Shown here one piece after another: positions 15,502-26,061 of a stretch of 37,878 nucleotides of DNA (position 1 is its first letter; every line of letters begins with the position of its first letter). The DNA is from Pseudolactococcus plantarum (GTDB lineage: Bacteria; Bacillota; Bacilli; Lactobacillales; Streptococcaceae): positions 1-37,878 of the forward strand of contig JAKDQI010000003.1 of assembly GCA_030454995.1 (NCBI GenBank), given 5' to 3'. The translations under genes and the position numbers were made by a program. The notes beneath the pieces were generated by a model. That model did not search any database. It was not told the origin of the DNA and was given only the letters and a program-made list of their open reading frames with translations.

Positions 15502-18500
15502 CTAAAACAAATCATCGAATAAGCTTAATTGGTTGTCTTCAGGCATATTACCTAAAATGCCCATCTCATCCATCTTATCCACTAAAGTTTGAGAAACGCC
15601 TGCACGTTTTCTGAGTTCAGTTTTACTTAGAAACTCTCCATCTGCGCGTGCCTTTACAATCTGTCTGGCTACATTACCTCCTAGACCATCCATGGCAGAA
15701 AAAGGCGGAATCAACGTATCACCATCGATAATAAACTCATCAGCTTCACTACGATATAAATCTAACTTGCCAAACTTAAACCCACGTTCCAACATCTCAT
15801 TACAAAGTTCTAAAGTGCTAAACAGTGCATTTTCAACATTTGTAGCTTCAAACCCTTTGCTTTTAATTTCTGTCATTCTTGTTTTGACAGCGGCTAAGCC
15901 ATCTCCCATTACTTTCAAACCAAAAGCATTAGCACGAATAGAAAACCACGCACAATAGTAATAAATTGGCATATGCACTTTAAAATAAGCAACACGTAAC
16001 GCCATCATGATATAAGCTGCTGCATGGGCTTTGGGAAACATATATTTAATTTTACTACACGAATCAATGTACCACTCAGGTACATTATTGTCTCGCATAG
16101 CAGCAATATAGGTCTCACGCTCTTCATCGTCTATCTTGTTCCATAACCCTTTTCGCACACGTTCCATAATCGTAAAGGCCATAGACTCATCTAAACCAGC
16201 ATGAATTAAATAAACCATGATGTCATCTCGACACCCGATAACGTTGGCTAAGTTGGCAATACCTTGCTTAATTAATTCCTGTGCATTGCCTAACCATACA
16301 TCGGTACCATGAGACAAACCTGAAATCTGCAATAATTCTGCAAAGGTACTAGGTTTCGTCTCTTCCAACATGCCACGAACAAATGCTGTCCCCATTTCCG
16401 GAACACCTAGAGTACCAGTCTTAGAAAAAATCTGTTCTGGTGTAACTCCTAAGACCTCTGTTCCAGCAAAAATTTTCATGACATCTGGATCATCCATCGG
16501 GATAGTTGAGGCATCCATACCAGATAAATCTTGAAGTTTACGAATCATGGTCGGATCATCATGTCCTAGAATATCAAGTTTCAGTATGTTATCGTGGATG
16601 GCATGGAAATCAAAATGTGTTGTCTTCCATTCGGCATTGATATCCTCAGCAGGATAAGCAACCGGACTAAAATCATAAACATCCATATAGCCTGGAATAA
16701 CAATGATCCCACCCGGATGCTGCCCAGTTGTCCGTTTCACGCCGGTACTACCTGCAGCTAAACGCTCTATCTCTGCCCCCCGGTAGTAATGACCATAATC
16801 TCGTTCATAGCCTTTAACAAATCCGAAAGCCGTTTTCTCAGCTACCGTACCAATCGTTCCCGCACGAAAGGCATAGTCTTCTCCGAAAATATCTCGAACA
16901 TCTAAATGCGCACTAGGCTGATCTGCTCCAGAAAAGTTAAGGTCTATATCGGGTACCTTATCCCCTTTAAATCCTAAAAATGTTTCAAAAGGAATATCAT
17001 GCCCATCTTTTTTCAAGCGCTCGCCACAATTTGGACAAGCTTTCTCAGGCATATCAAATCCCGACCCATATTGACCTTCTGTAAAGAACTCCGAAAATTG
17101 ACATCCAGGACAAACATAATGTGGTGGTAAGGGGTTAACCTCTGTAATCCCTGTCATGGTTGCCACAAAGGACGACCCAACTGATCCACGAGACCCTACA
17201 AGATAGCCTCGGTTATTAGAACGTTCAACAAGAATCTGAGAAATAAGATAAATAACGGAGAATCCATTACCGATAATGGAATTCAACTCTTTCTCAATTC
17301 TTAAATCGACAATATCAGGTAACGGATTGCCATAAATGGCGTGAGCCTTCTCATAAGTCAACTTAGCCATTTTTTCCTCAGATTCAGGAATATAAGGTGT
17401 GTAAAGATCTTGTCTGACTGGTGTTAACACATCAAATGACTCTGCCATTTTTTGGGTATTTTCAATGACAATTTCTCTTGCCACTTCCTCTCCTAAAAAG
17501 GCAAACGCATCAAGCATTTCATTTGTCGTTCTAAAGTGAACTTCTGGTAAGGGCGCTGGCATAGCATGTTCACCGCGTCCAATAGGCCGGTTGATCATAG
17601 CACCTGCCCCAAGAGAACGGACAATGATTTCACGATAAACTGCATCTTCTGGATTTATATAATGTACATTTCCCGTTGCAAGAACAGGTTTACCAAGCTG
17701 ATTTGCAATCTTTAACATATCTTTTAAAATACGTTGCAGCTCAATCTCATCTTTAACCGTTTCTTTGACAATCAAAGGACGATAGACAGCAGGTGGCATA
17801 ATTTCTATAAAATCGTAGTAATCAGCAATTTTTAATGCATCATCAAACGATTTATTCGTCACCGCCTCAAATACTTCCCCCTCAGAACATGCTGACCCTA
17901 CAATAAGCCCTTCACGATATGTTTCAAGTACTGACTTAGGGATCCTAGGTACCCCGGCAAAATAGTTAACATTTGAGAAAGAAATTAGCTTAAATAAATT
18001 TTTCAGCCCTGTCTGTGTTTTCGCATAAATCGTTGCATGTTTGACGCGTGCTCTTTTATACGAATTTTCATCGACAACTTTTGTATTTAGATCACTCAGT
18101 TTTTCAATATTGAATTTTTGTTTGGCATCGTTGAGAAAAATAAATAAGAGTCGACCAGTTGCCTCAGCATCAAAGTTAGCCAAATGGTGATTTTCCAAAG
18201 AAACTTGAAAACGTTTCGTCAAAGGTCCTAGACCATGACGTTTAATTTCTGGATAAAGATTACGAGCAAATTCGAGTGTATCAATCACCGGCTGACTAAT
18301 CACCGGTAAGTCAAAGCGCTGATAGTTCATGTTCATAAAGCCGACATCAAATGTGGCATTATGGGCGACAAGAATACTGCCTTCACAAAACGTTTGAAAA
18401 GATTTTAGGACCTCTTCTAAAGGCTTTGAGCCTTTGAGCATATCATCGGTAATACCTGTCAACTGAGTTGTAAACTCACTGACCGGATGACCTGGATCGA

Positions 18501-19896
18501 TGAACTCATCAAATTGTTCGATGACATTACCTTTGTGCATTTTTGATGCTGCAACCTGAATTAATTGATTGTAAACAGCTGAAAGCCCTGTTGTTTCCAC
18601 ATCAAATACAACATAAGTTGAGTCAGATAAACTACTATCGTCTTCATTATACGTAATAGGGACTCTATCTTCTACTAGGTTGGCTTCGATACCATAAAGA
18701 ATTTTGACGCCATTTTTCTTACCTGCTGAGTGAGCATGTGGAAAACTTTGCGCGCCTGCATGATCCGTAATCGCAATCGCTTTGTGGCCCCAACGTGCAG
18801 CTTGTGCAACCAAATCAGAGACATCTGCAATCGCATCCATCGTCGACATATTGGTGTGGGCATGAAATTCGACACGTTTTTCACCATCTGGCATTAAATC
18901 TTTTCGGATATTTTTAGCCTTGATTTCGATCATATCACGGACACTCATGACCAGTTCATGCTTATACTGGTCCATCTGAACGCTACCCTTAACTTTGAGC
19001 CACATGCCTTTTTTGACCAAATCAAACATCGCCTGCTCTTGAGGCTTTCGACCCCATTTTTGGATAATAAAAGAGCTGCTATAGTCTGTCATCTTCACTT
19101 CAAGCATATGGCTTTCTTTTCCTGTCGTGCGATTTTTAAATACCTTATGTTCAGCTGCAAACACATAGCCCTCAAACGTGACATTTGCTTCCTCGTTGAC
19201 GATATCTTTCATCTGGGCAACAGGATCAGTTGCCTTAATTTCTTTACCTAAAGCAAGATGAGTCGGTGATGGTTGTTGGTCTTTTTGTGGCACGGATGCT
19301 TGGTCTTCAAAATATTCGGGTTCAGGCTGGTTAGCAAGAATTTCAGCCAAAGCTGCTTCGGATTTTTTTTCGTACTCAGCAACTAACTTATCCGTTAACT
19401 CATAATCAATTTTAGGTAGAATATGTAAATCTGTAAACCCAAAATCATGAAAATGTTTTTCCATAACCGGAAAATAATGTTTCACAAAATATTCTAAATT
19501 TGATAATTCGCCTACTAGGAGTTGCGCATCTGAGGACTGATCATCTGCGATAAATTGATATTTCTTAAAAATCGCTGTGAAACTGGGCGTATCACACCCT
19601 TTTTTTTCGAAAATTTCTGGTAGATAAGCATTTAACAATACTTCATCAAAGCTGCCATCTATTGTTTTGATACTTAGCTCTGTTTTAGCAATATTTGAAA
19701 AAGCCATCTCTAATCGATAGACAAGCTCTTTATAGATAGTAATTGGTAAAATACTAGGAAAAGTCAAATAAAAATGCCAAATTTTACTAACAGCGTGTAC
19801 TTCTACTTTATCAATATGACCCTGAAATACTGGATTGTTTCTAATGTCAACCGGCATTTCCAGTTGATCCATTAGTTTCTCAAATAACTCGTTCAT
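15502..19896 (-). CDS. polC: DNA polymerase III alpha subunit, Gram-positive PolC type
   Basis: This 1464-residue protein is the replicative polymerase of low-GC Gram-positive bacteria. In order it has an N-terminal domain, an OB fold ([13 protein letters not shown], about 236-320), a split PHP domain beginning [20 protein letters not shown], an inserted DEDDh proofreading exonuclease ([18 protein letters not shown] near residue 430), the second PHP part, a zinc-binding CPGC...CPNC pair near residues 925-960, the polymerase palm with PDIDLNFSG, and a C-terminal helix-hairpin-helix region. Length agrees with streptococcal PolC. A GAAAGAAG ribosome binding site precedes the ATG, and an extended -10 lies 40 bases upstream. 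Confidence 0.98.
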   Translation of the reverse strand: MNELFEKLMDQLEMPVDIRNNPVFQGHIDKVEVHAVSKIWHFYLTFPSILPITIYKELVYRLEMAFSNIAKTELSIKTIDGSFDEVLLNAYLPEIFEKKGCDTPSFTAIFKKYQFIADDQSSDAQLLVGELSNLEYFVKHYFPVMEKHFHDFGFTDLHILPKIDYELTDKLVAEYEKKSEAALAEILANQPEPEYFEDQASVPQKDQQPSPTHLALGKEIKATDPVAQMKDIVNEEANVTFEGYVFAAEHKVFKNRTTGKESHMLEVKMTDYSSSFIIQKWGRKPQEQAMFDLVKKGMWLKVKGSVQMDQYKHELVMSVRDMIEIKAKNIRKDLMPDGEKRVEFHAHTNMSTMDAIADVSDLVAQAARWGHKAIAITDHAGAQSFPHAHSAGKKNGVKILYGIEANLVEDRVPITYNEDDSSLSDSTYVVFDVETTGLSAVYNQLIQVAASKMHKGNVIEQFDEFIDPGHPVSEFTTQLTGITDDMLKGSKPLEEVLKSFQTFCEGSILVAHNATFDVGFMNMNYQRFDLPVISQPVIDTLEFARNLYPEIKRHGLGPLTKRFQVSLENHHLANFDAEATGRLLFIFLNDAKQKFNIEKLSDLNTKVVDENSYKRARVKHATIYAKTQTGLKNLFKLISFSNVNYFAGVPRIPKSVLETYREGLIVGSACSEGEVFEAVTNKSFDDALKIADYYDFIEIMPPAVYRPLIVKETVKDEIELQRILKDMLKIANQLGKPVLATGNVHYINPEDAVYREIIVRSLGAGAMINRPIGRGEHAMPAPLPEVHFRTTNEMLDAFAFLGEEVAREIVIENTQKMAESFDVLTPVRQDLYTPYIPESEEKMAKLTYEKAHAIYGNPLPDIVDLRIEKELNSIIGNGFSVIYLISQILVERSNNRGYLVGSRGSVGSSFVATMTGITEVNPLPPHYVCPGCQFSEFFTEGQYGSGFDMPEKACPNCGERLKKDGHDIPFETFLGFKGDKVPDIDLNFSGADQPSAHLDVRDIFGEDYAFRAGTIGTVAEKTAFGFVKGYERDYGHYYRGAEIERLAAGSTGVKRTTGQHPGGIIVIPGYMDVYDFSPVAYPAEDINAEWKTTHFDFHAIHDNILKLDILGHDDPTMIRKLQDLSGMDASTIPMDDPDVMKIFAGTEVLGVTPEQIFSKTGTLGVPEMGTAFVRGMLEETKPSTFAELLQISGLSHGTDVWLGNAQELIKQGIANLANVIGCRDDIMVYLIHAGLDESMAFTIMERVRKGLWNKIDDEERETYIAAMRDNNVPEWYIDSCSKIKYMFPKAHAAAYIMMALRVAYFKVHMPIYYYCAWFSIRANAFGLKVMGDGLAAVKTRMTEIKSKGFEATNVENALFSTLELCNEMLERGFKFGKLDLYRSEADEFIIDGDTLIPPFSAMDGLGGNVARQIVKARADGEFLSKTELRKRAGVSQTLVDKMDEMGILGNMPEDNQLSLFDDLF

Positions 19897-19935
19897 TAGA
19901 CTTCTTTCTTAATTTCATGAATTGATGTTACTTTT

Positions 19936-19944
19936 ATTATAGCA
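19936..19944 (-). promoter_or_regulatory. Extended -10 promoter of polC
   Basis: TGCTATAAT on the minus strand (19936-19944) is a consensus extended -10 about 40 bases before polC. No good -35 box is visible at 16-18 bases. Confidence 0.6.
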
Positions 19945-20026
19945 CATCGCCAGATATCCATATACTGATAAAATAGAGACAACACTCATGATAATAAGAG
20001 ATAAAAATAGACGATAAGTGATAATG

Positions 20027-20055
20027 AAAAAGACCGCTTAATCAAGCAGTCTTTT
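20027..20055 (-). terminator. Terminator downstream of cfa
   Basis: AAAGAC-C-GCTT (20029-20039) pairs with AAGC-A-GTCTTT (20044-20054), one mismatch, 4-base loop, with a T-run on the minus strand. It follows the cfa stop by about 10 bases. Confidence 0.8.
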
Positions 20056-20064
20056 AGTCATAAG

Positions 20065-21267
20065 TTAATTTAATTTAATACCATGTGCTACATCAGCATG
20101 ATAAATATAGGCGCGTGTCATTGGTAAATTTTTACAAGAAGCACCTTTAGTCAAAAGATATTGCATCACATCAATATTTCCTGATTCAAATGATGCTGCA
20201 CAAGATTGTAGATATAAGTCCCACATTCTGTAAAAACGCATGCCATAAGTGCCGACCACATCTTCTTTTACCTTGTGGAAATTCTCTGTCCATATCTCTA
20301 ACGTACGTTGATAATGACGACGTAGTGGTTCAAGATCATCTAATTGCATTGGTGTATGTAAAATGTGTGTGATATTTTCTGCAACATTTGGAATATACCC
20401 ACCTGGGAAGATATATTTATTAATCCATGCATCCACACCAGCACCATCGTGCTGTCCAGTGATACCATGAATCAACGCAGTCCCTTCATCAGTTAAGCGG
20501 TTGCTAACTTGTTCGAAATATTCTTGCAAGTTTTCCTTACCAACATGCTCAAACATGCCGACAGAAGTCACATGATCATAAGTTTGTACCAGCTCACGAT
20601 AGTCTTTTAAATAAACATGAACTCGGCCTTCTAAACCTTCTGCTTTTATTTTAGCCTTTACAAAGTCATATTGTTCTTGACTAAGTGTCACACCAGTCGC
20701 TTCAAGATTATACTCTTTTGCAGCAGTGAAGATCAAAGTTCCCCACCCACAGCCGATGTCCAATAAAGTTTCACCTGGTTTAGCATGCAGTTTATTGATA
20801 ATATGACGCACTTTATTCCATTGTGCATCTTCTAAAGAATCCTGTTCATTAGCAAAATAAGCACATGAATAAGTCATCGTTGGATCTAACCACATCTTAT
20901 AAAACTCATTACCGATATCATAATGACTTTGTACATCTGCTTTACTGGCTTTTTCAGAGTGTGAACGCTTTGGAATGAACTTTGAAAACTTTGAGTTGTT
21001 CATAAAGCTATCTTTAGATTGGTAAATAACTGTGATTAATTGTTGTAAATCTCCAGTAATTTCGATTTTACCGTCCATGTAAGCCTCACCAAATGTGAGT
21101 GATGCATGAGCCATAATATCTTTGATTGGGATGACTTCATTTAATTTAATTTTGGCAATAGGTGTTCCTTCACCATAACTTACCTCTTCACCATCCCAGA
21201 ATTCAACGTCGATTGGGGCGTCAAAACTTGCTTTAAAAATTTGTTTGTATATCGTTTTGTCTAACAT
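20065..21267 (-). CDS. cfa: Cyclopropane-fatty-acyl-phospholipid synthase
   Basis: This 400-residue enzyme adds a methylene group from S-adenosylmethionine to unsaturated acyl chains of membrane phospholipids, a response to acid and stationary phase. It has an N-terminal lipid-binding domain, then [25 protein letters not shown] (around residues 135-160) and the SAM-binding [19 protein letters not shown] (about 187-206), and the C-terminal substrate region ([28 protein letters not shown]). Length is close to the usual 380-400. A very strong ribosome binding site (AAGGGGGGAAAG) and the promoter at 21292-21320 indicate a monocistronic unit. Confidence 0.95.
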   Translation of the reverse strand: MLDKTIYKQIFKASFDAPIDVEFWDGEEVSYGEGTPIAKIKLNEVIPIKDIMAHASLTFGEAYMDGKIEITGDLQQLITVIYQSKDSFMNNSKFSKFIPKRSHSEKASKADVQSHYDIGNEFYKMWLDPTMTYSCAYFANEQDSLEDAQWNKVRHIINKLHAKPGETLLDIGCGWGTLIFTAAKEYNLEATGVTLSQEQYDFVKAKIKAEGLEGRVHVYLKDYRELVQTYDHVTSVGMFEHVGKENLQEYFEQVSNRLTDEGTALIHGITGQHDGAGVDAWINKYIFPGGYIPNVAENITHILHTPMQLDDLEPLRRHYQRTLEIWTENFHKVKEDVVGTYGMRFYRMWDLYLQSCAASFESGNIDVMQYLLTKGASCKNLPMTRAYIYHADVAHGIKLN

Positions 21268-21291
21268 CTTTCCCCCCTTAAGTACAATTGT

Positions 21292-21320
21292 ATTTTAGAC
21301 AAAATATTTTGGAATGTCAA
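21292..21320 (-). promoter_or_regulatory. Promoter of cfa
   Basis: A consensus TTGACA (21315-21320), 17-base spacer and TAAAAT (21292-21297) precede cfa on the minus strand, leaving a short leader of about 20 bases. Confidence 0.85.
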
Positions 21321-21461
21321 TTATTTACAGCGAAAGTTTGATTATTTTAAAAATTTCCCATATTTTTTTCATATTCAAACCTATTAAATATTGATTACAG
21401 GCGGTGTATTTGTATTTTGAATAGTAGTATGATCAACATTATGATTTGCATGAACATTTAC

Positions 21462-21499
21462 AAAAAGTGTAACAAACAGAATTGTTTGTTACACTTTTT
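21462..21499 (-). terminator. Terminator of the ula operon
   Basis: A perfect 16-bp inverted repeat, AAAAAGTGTAACAAAC (21462-21477) and GTTTGTTACACTTTTT (21484-21499), loop 6, begins at the ulaF stop codon. The A and T flanks make it functional on either strand. Confidence 0.92.
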
Positions 21500-22230
21500 T
21501 AACCTTGACCATAATAAGCATGCTTACCATGTTTTCTGAAATAGTGTTTATCTAATAAATAACTTGGCAGTACATCATGATGTTCATTTAATACCTCAGT
21601 AAATAAGGCCATATGAGCTACTTCATCTAATACCACCGCATTTTCAACAGCTTTTTCAACTGTATGCCCCCAAGTAAAAGGCCCATGCCCAATCGTTAAA
21701 ACGCCTGGCACAGCAAGCGGATCTATTTGAGAATTTATAAATCTCTCTACAATTACCTTACCAGTATCTCGCTCATAAGCTGTGACAACTTCATCTTCTG
21801 TCAGTTGACGGGTACAAGGAATTGGCCCGTAAAATGTGTCGGCGTGTGTGGTCCCATATGGCGGGATATCTCGGCCAGATTGGGCCCACATTACCGCATA
21901 TTTGGAATGCGTATGGACAATGCCGTTAACTCCTTTAAATTGTTGATAAAGATAAACATGTGTCGGTAAATCAGATGAGGGGTTTAGAGACCCTTCCTCC
22001 AAAAGAGTGCCTGATAAATTTGTCACAACCATTTGATCAGCTGTCATCGTTTCATATGGGACACCACTTGGTTTTATGACAATAATCCCAAGATCACGAT
22101 TGATTTCGCTCGCATTGCCCCAAGTTAAGACAACTAGATTAGCTTTAGCCAAAGCAAGATTAGCTTGCCAAACCCGATATTTCATGTCAGTTAATACTTT
22201 TGAATCAATCTCATGTAACGTTTTAAGCAT
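21499..22230 (-). CDS. ulaF: L-ribulose-5-phosphate 4-epimerase (UlaF)
   Basis: This 243-residue class II aldolase-family enzyme converts L-ribulose 5-phosphate to D-xylulose 5-phosphate, the exit of ascorbate catabolism into the pentose phosphate pathway. It shows WGNASEINRD (substrate loop), KPSGVPYETM, SSDLPTHVYLYQ and the zinc-binding HTHSKYA (His106 and His108), with IGHGPFTWG near the C-terminus. AraD, the arabinose isozyme, has the same fold; the ula context decides. The ATG at 22230 follows a strong AAAGGAGG and overlaps the ulaE stop by 8 bases. Confidence 0.95.
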   Translation of the reverse strand: MLKTLHEIDSKVLTDMKYRVWQANLALAKANLVVLTWGNASEINRDLGIIVIKPSGVPYETMTADQMVVTNLSGTLLEEGSLNPSSDLPTHVYLYQQFKGVNGIVHTHSKYAVMWAQSGRDIPPYGTTHADTFYGPIPCTRQLTEDEVVTAYERDTGKVIVERFINSQIDPLAVPGVLTIGHGPFTWGHTVEKAVENAVVLDEVAHMALFTEVLNEHHDVLPSYLLDKHYFRKHGKHAYYGQG

Positions 22231-23071
22231 AGCCAGCCTCCTTTAAAAATGGTAAGACAATCGCCTTTGCATTTTCTATTTCCACTTCTGGAGAAGGACT
22301 CGTTTCACTCCACATCTCCATCACAAAAGAACCAGAGTAATTCAGACGCTTCAAAGTCTTTAAACAGCCTAGAAAATCAACACACCCTTCGCCAAACTTA
22401 ACGTTCTTAAATTTACCTTCAAAGTCTGATGTCACAGCAAGTGTATCTTTTAAATGAATCTGACTAATTTCTGAGATACCTTTTTCTAATTCATGGCCTA
22501 CATCATTTTCAGGCCATGCGGATAAATTACCTAGATCAGGGTAAACCTGTAAATAAGGGGACGGAATTTGTGATTTAATCGCTAAAAATTTAGTAATTGA
22601 ATTGATAAATGGATCATCCATAATTTCGATAGCCAGTACGACACCTTTGTTTGCAGCAATTGCGACACATTTGGCTAAATTTTTAATGAACGTATGTCGG
22701 CTGACTATCGTTTTAGGCTCATAATAAACATCATAACCCGCAAGTTGAATCGTACGAATCCCTAAGTCACTGGCTAACTCAACCGCTTTTTTGAGTAGAC
22801 CAATAGCCATCTCTTGTTTTTGAATATCTGCCGATCCCAATGGATAGCGTCTATGAGCTGATAAACACATGGATAAAATTGGAATTTCTGTGTCCATAAT
22901 AGCAGACAAGATTTCCTGACGTTGCGCTTTTGTCCACTCCAAACGCGCAATCCGTTCATCTGTTTCGTCTATTGATAACTCTATAAAATCAAATCCTAAG
23001 ACCTTGGTTAGTGCCAATCTCTCAGGCCATGAGATTGATTTAGGTAAAGCTTTTTCATAGATGCCTAACAT
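22223..23071 (-). CDS. ulaE: L-ribulose-5-phosphate 3-epimerase (UlaE)
   Basis: This 282-residue TIM-barrel protein of the AP endonuclease 2 / xylose isomerase-like superfamily begins LGIYEKALPKSISWPERLALTKVLG, typical of UlaE/SgbU. Metal-ligand residues are seen in AIEIMDDPF, YPDLGNLSAW, QIHLKD and FVMEMWSE. It converts L-xylulose 5-phosphate to L-ribulose 5-phosphate. It lies between ulaD (two bases apart) and ulaF (8-base overlap). Confidence 0.94.
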   Translation of the reverse strand: MLGIYEKALPKSISWPERLALTKVLGFDFIELSIDETDERIARLEWTKAQRQEILSAIMDTEIPILSMCLSAHRRYPLGSADIQKQEMAIGLLKKAVELASDLGIRTIQLAGYDVYYEPKTIVSRHTFIKNLAKCVAIAANKGVVLAIEIMDDPFINSITKFLAIKSQIPSPYLQVYPDLGNLSAWPENDVGHELEKGISEISQIHLKDTLAVTSDFEGKFKNVKFGEGCVDFLGCLKTLKRLNYSGSFVMEMWSETSPSPEVEIENAKAIVLPFLKEAGYA

Positions 23072-23072
23072 C

Positions 23073-23714
23073 TTACGCCCTCCAAATTCTGTTCAACTCA
23101 TTTAGAAATTCAGTTGCCGCTTGCTCTGGATTTTTTGCAGCTGTAATCCCACGTCCTGTGATAAATGTATATATAGACATCCCTTTAAATAACGCCAAAG
23201 TTTCAACAGTTAAGCCACCTGTAACAGAAACACGAAATCCCATATCAATCAATTTCTGAACTTTAGTCAAGTCTTTGTCACCCCAAGTTTCTCCTGCTAA
23301 AAGTGCATCTCTACTTTGATGATAGATCACTTGTGTAATACCTGCTGCTAACCAAAGTTCTGCTTGTTCATATGTCCAATCACCATAGAGTTCGACTTGT
23401 ACGTCATCAATTTTATCAGCAGCGGCTTTCATTGTAGGTATTGTGGCACAACAGATAACTGTCGTCCAATCTGCACCTGCTTTTTGAACATTCTCAGCAA
23501 CCGTGCCTCCTGCATCAGCACATTTTGTATCTGCAACAATTGTTTTATTCGGATACATGGCCCGGATACATTTCACAGCCTGATCACCTGCTTGCAAAAT
23601 CAAAATCGTGCCGACTTCGATGATATCTACAATATCCCCAACTGCTTTGACAGCCTCAATCGCGCTTGGTAAATCCGAATGATCCAAAGCAACTTGTAAA
23701 TTTGGTCTTGTCAT
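23073..23714 (-). CDS. ulaD: 3-keto-L-gulonate-6-phosphate decarboxylase (UlaD)
   Basis: This 213-residue OMP-decarboxylase superfamily protein has all known active-site positions of KGPDC: Asp11, Glu33, Asp62, Lys64 (ADTKCADAGG) and Asp67. It decarboxylates 3-keto-L-gulonate 6-phosphate to L-xylulose 5-phosphate. Hexulose-6-phosphate synthase is a close relative, but the ula context makes KGPDC the clear call. It is followed after two bases by ulaE. Confidence 0.95.
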   Translation of the reverse strand: MTRPNLQVALDHSDLPSAIEAVKAVGDIVDIIEVGTILILQAGDQAVKCIRAMYPNKTIVADTKCADAGGTVAENVQKAGADWTTVICCATIPTMKAAADKIDDVQVELYGDWTYEQAELWLAAGITQVIYHQSRDALLAGETWGDKDLTKVQKLIDMGFRVSVTGGLTVETLALFKGMSIYTFITGRGITAAKNPEQAATEFLNELNRIWRA

Positions 23715-23722
23715 ATCCTCTC

Positions 23723-24022
23723 CTAAACTCGCGAAATTAAATCTGTTTCAGATTCAATTCGCTCTTGAATTTCTTTAGCGCTCATCACATTTTTTACACC
23801 CACTACAGTGACACCCTTAGCTTTGGCGCCATCAAACATCTCCACGAAGTTCAAAGGTGTAAAGACCACATCATAATTTCCTGCTTGACCTTTTCCTTCT
23901 GAAATTGAGCAATGGTGAATATTAGTGATTTTAATCCCTAATGTCTTCATCGCATTCTCAACACTTCGCTTCATCATCAAACTTGTTCCAGATCCATTCG
24001 CACATGATACTAATACTCTCAT
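23723..24022 (-). CDS. ulaB: PTS ascorbate transporter subunit IIB (UlaB)
   Basis: This 99-residue protein begins MRVLVSCANGSGTSLMMK, the phosphocysteine loop of lactose/ascorbate-type IIB domains with Cys7 as phosphorylation site. It accepts phosphate from the IIA protein UlaC and passes it to ascorbate imported by UlaA. It lies between ulaA and ulaD in the operon. Confidence 0.95.
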   Translation of the reverse strand: MRVLVSCANGSGTSLMMKRSVENAMKTLGIKITNIHHCSISEGKGQAGNYDVVFTPLNFVEMFDGAKAKGVTVVGVKNVMSAKEIQERIESETDLISRV

Positions 24023-24052
24023 GTTATTACCTCTTTTCTATTTTTGTTAAAC

Positions 24053-25522
24053 TCATAATTTTACTTTACGTGCTGCATACGCATCATAATCCTCGACGAC
24101 TAAGAAATACCCTTCTGGATCTTTCCGATATTGTAATTGGGGAATGATCGCTAAGATGACGACAACGACAACGATACCAGCATAACCCAATAACTTCATA
24201 ATCAGCGTGAACCCTGGCCAAACCGTCGCCCAGTCAAACATGCCGATATAACCACCATACTTAGATAGCCCAACCCATGACGCAATTAAAGCAGAGCCTC
24301 CAACTTGAATGACTCCTGAAAGAAATGGTAAAATACAAGCCGCTTTAATCCCACCGCGATTATTGGCGTATACAGCAAACGCCGCATTATCGAAAAAGAG
24401 AGGAATAAAGCCTGCAATAATGATAACAGGTGATTTTAACAAAATTAATAACCCAATCATCAAGAACTGGCCTAAGGCACCAAACAAGAACCCAACAGTC
24501 ACTGCATTAGGTGAGCCAAATGCAAAGGTTGCTGCAACATCAATCCCAGGTACTGCACCCGGTAATAAGGTGTTTGAAATACCAGTGAAACTCTCTGTTA
24601 ACTCTGATACGAAGGTTCTTACACCCAGTTGTAAAATAGCTAAGTTAACAGCAAACTGGAGCGATGTTGTCATGATATAGAAAAAGAAATTTTGTGTTGA
24701 GGGAATGATTTTTTGATCTATAAAATAACCTTTACCAAGCACTGTCATGATGACACCAAAGAACCCTAACATCAAAATCGCAGTTGCCACCATGTTCTCA
24801 TTAAACATAGATAGAAATCCAGGAAGCTCTATATCTTCTATTTTTTTAGACTTCTTAGACTTAAACTTCTCTGCAATAGCAGAGACAATCGCAATACCAA
24901 ACACTTGTTGATGTGCAACGGCAAATCCCGCTCCTTCTGTTAATTCTTGTGTATAACCAACAGTTAAATTTGAACCAACAGCCCAATACAACCCTAAAAT
25001 CAATCCCATTACGGCAAGAATTTCAACGCGTCCTAAATTTGGGAAACAAAATAGAATCAGCCAAAAAGCGGTCGCAGCTTGTTGTACCTGAACATTACCT
25101 GTTGTAAAGACAGCACGCATTTTAGTATATTTTTGAAAGCGAACTAAAATGATATTGGCGATAAAGGCAATTAATAGTAGGACCATGACGTCACCAAACG
25201 TCCGACCAAAAGTCTTCATAATTCCAGCATCAATTGCATTTTGACCAAAATAAGGATCAATAACCGTTGCATCCAAATTAAATCGGTCTTTTAAACCTGA
25301 CAGAATCGGTCTAAAATTATTGACTAATCCTCCCGATCCCACAGACAAAATAAAGTAGCCAACCGTCGCTTTCAAAAAGCCTGCTAAACACTCAAACCAT
25401 GGTTTTTTTAATAAGATATATCCAATTAAAACGATAAATCCTATAAAATATGCCGGCTGTGTTAAGATATTTTTTGCAAAAAAATCCCATACGACCATGA
25501 TTGCATCAAAGATATTTCCCAT
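24053..25522 (-). CDS. ulaA: PTS ascorbate transporter subunit IIC (UlaA)
   Basis: This 489-residue polytopic membrane permease, with about 11 hydrophobic segments, has the UlaA signatures LTQPAYFIGFIVLIGYILL (about 19-37), LKATVGYFILSVGSGGLV (about 49-66) and FAFGSPNAVTVGFLFGALGQF. It imports L-ascorbate with concomitant phosphorylation by UlaB. Length is slightly above the E. coli protein because of a linker with a lysine-rich cytoplasmic loop (KFKSKKSKKIED, near residue 230). Confidence 0.95.
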   Translation of the reverse strand: MGNIFDAIMVVWDFFAKNILTQPAYFIGFIVLIGYILLKKPWFECLAGFLKATVGYFILSVGSGGLVNNFRPILSGLKDRFNLDATVIDPYFGQNAIDAGIMKTFGRTFGDVMVLLLIAFIANIILVRFQKYTKMRAVFTTGNVQVQQAATAFWLILFCFPNLGRVEILAVMGLILGLYWAVGSNLTVGYTQELTEGAGFAVAHQQVFGIAIVSAIAEKFKSKKSKKIEDIELPGFLSMFNENMVATAILMLGFFGVIMTVLGKGYFIDQKIIPSTQNFFFYIMTTSLQFAVNLAILQLGVRTFVSELTESFTGISNTLLPGAVPGIDVAATFAFGSPNAVTVGFLFGALGQFLMIGLLILLKSPVIIIAGFIPLFFDNAAFAVYANNRGGIKAACILPFLSGVIQVGGSALIASWVGLSKYGGYIGMFDWATVWPGFTLIMKLLGYAGIVVVVVILAIIPQLQYRKDPEGYFLVVEDYDAYAARKVKL

Positions 25523-25579
25523 GTTATGTTTCTCCTCAATAGACTAGATGTCGTGTAACGTTCTAGCCCGAAATTAAGC

Positions 25580-26044
25580 TTATGTTTGAAGTAAAGTTTC
25601 AAAATCAAGCATCGTCTCTATATTTTCTAGTGCATCAATCACACCTTCAGTCATCAGTAAATCCGATAAGTTGGCGATATTCGTCATATGCTCATCCGGA
25701 TTTTTAGCAGCTAAGGTAAAAAATAATTTTGCTTGTTTTTCTTCGTTTCCTGCTTCAAAATAGACTTTATCTTTAAATTTTGTAAACGCAATTGCTGTCC
25801 CAAATACCCCATCACTTTTATCAGTTGAATGTGGCATTGCAACACCAGGTACAATGACAATATAAGGTCCGTAAGTCTGTACTGCTGTGATAACCTCCTC
25901 GACGTAAGTATCATCTATGATTGATTTTTCGATCAGATTTTCACAAGACATGCGGATGGCTTCTTCCCAGTTACTAGGCTGTTGATCACAAATTCTGACC
26001 AGATCATTGTCATAAAAATAACTTAACATCTCTATTTTTGCCAT
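25580..26044 (-). CDS. ulaC: PTS ascorbate transporter subunit IIA (UlaC)
   Basis: This 154-residue PTS EIIA type 2 (fructose/mannitol-like) domain has the phosphohistidine His72 in VPGVAMPHSTDK. It transfers phosphate from HPr to UlaB. It sits 17 bases after ulaG and 57 bases before ulaA in the same operon. Confidence 0.94.
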   Translation of the reverse strand: MAKIEMLSYFYDNDLVRICDQQPSNWEEAIRMSCENLIEKSIIDDTYVEEVITAVQTYGPYIVIVPGVAMPHSTDKSDGVFGTAIAFTKFKDKVYFEAGNEEKQAKLFFTLAAKNPDEHMTNIANLSDLLMTEGVIDALENIETMLDFETLLQT

Positions 26045-26061
26045 ACGAGTACCTCTTTCTA

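Noticed and set aside
18675-19251. Alternative frames within polC on both strands
   Set aside because: They sit inside conserved PolC OB-fold and PHP coding sequence.
24309-24680. Plus-strand frame of 123 codons inside ulaA
   Set aside because: It is antisense to a well-defined PTS IIC protein, without a start site signal.
25523-25579. Regulatory hairpin between ulaC and ulaA
   Set aside because: Only a 5-bp CTAGA/TCTAG match with a long loop and no T-run; insufficient for an attenuator or processing site.
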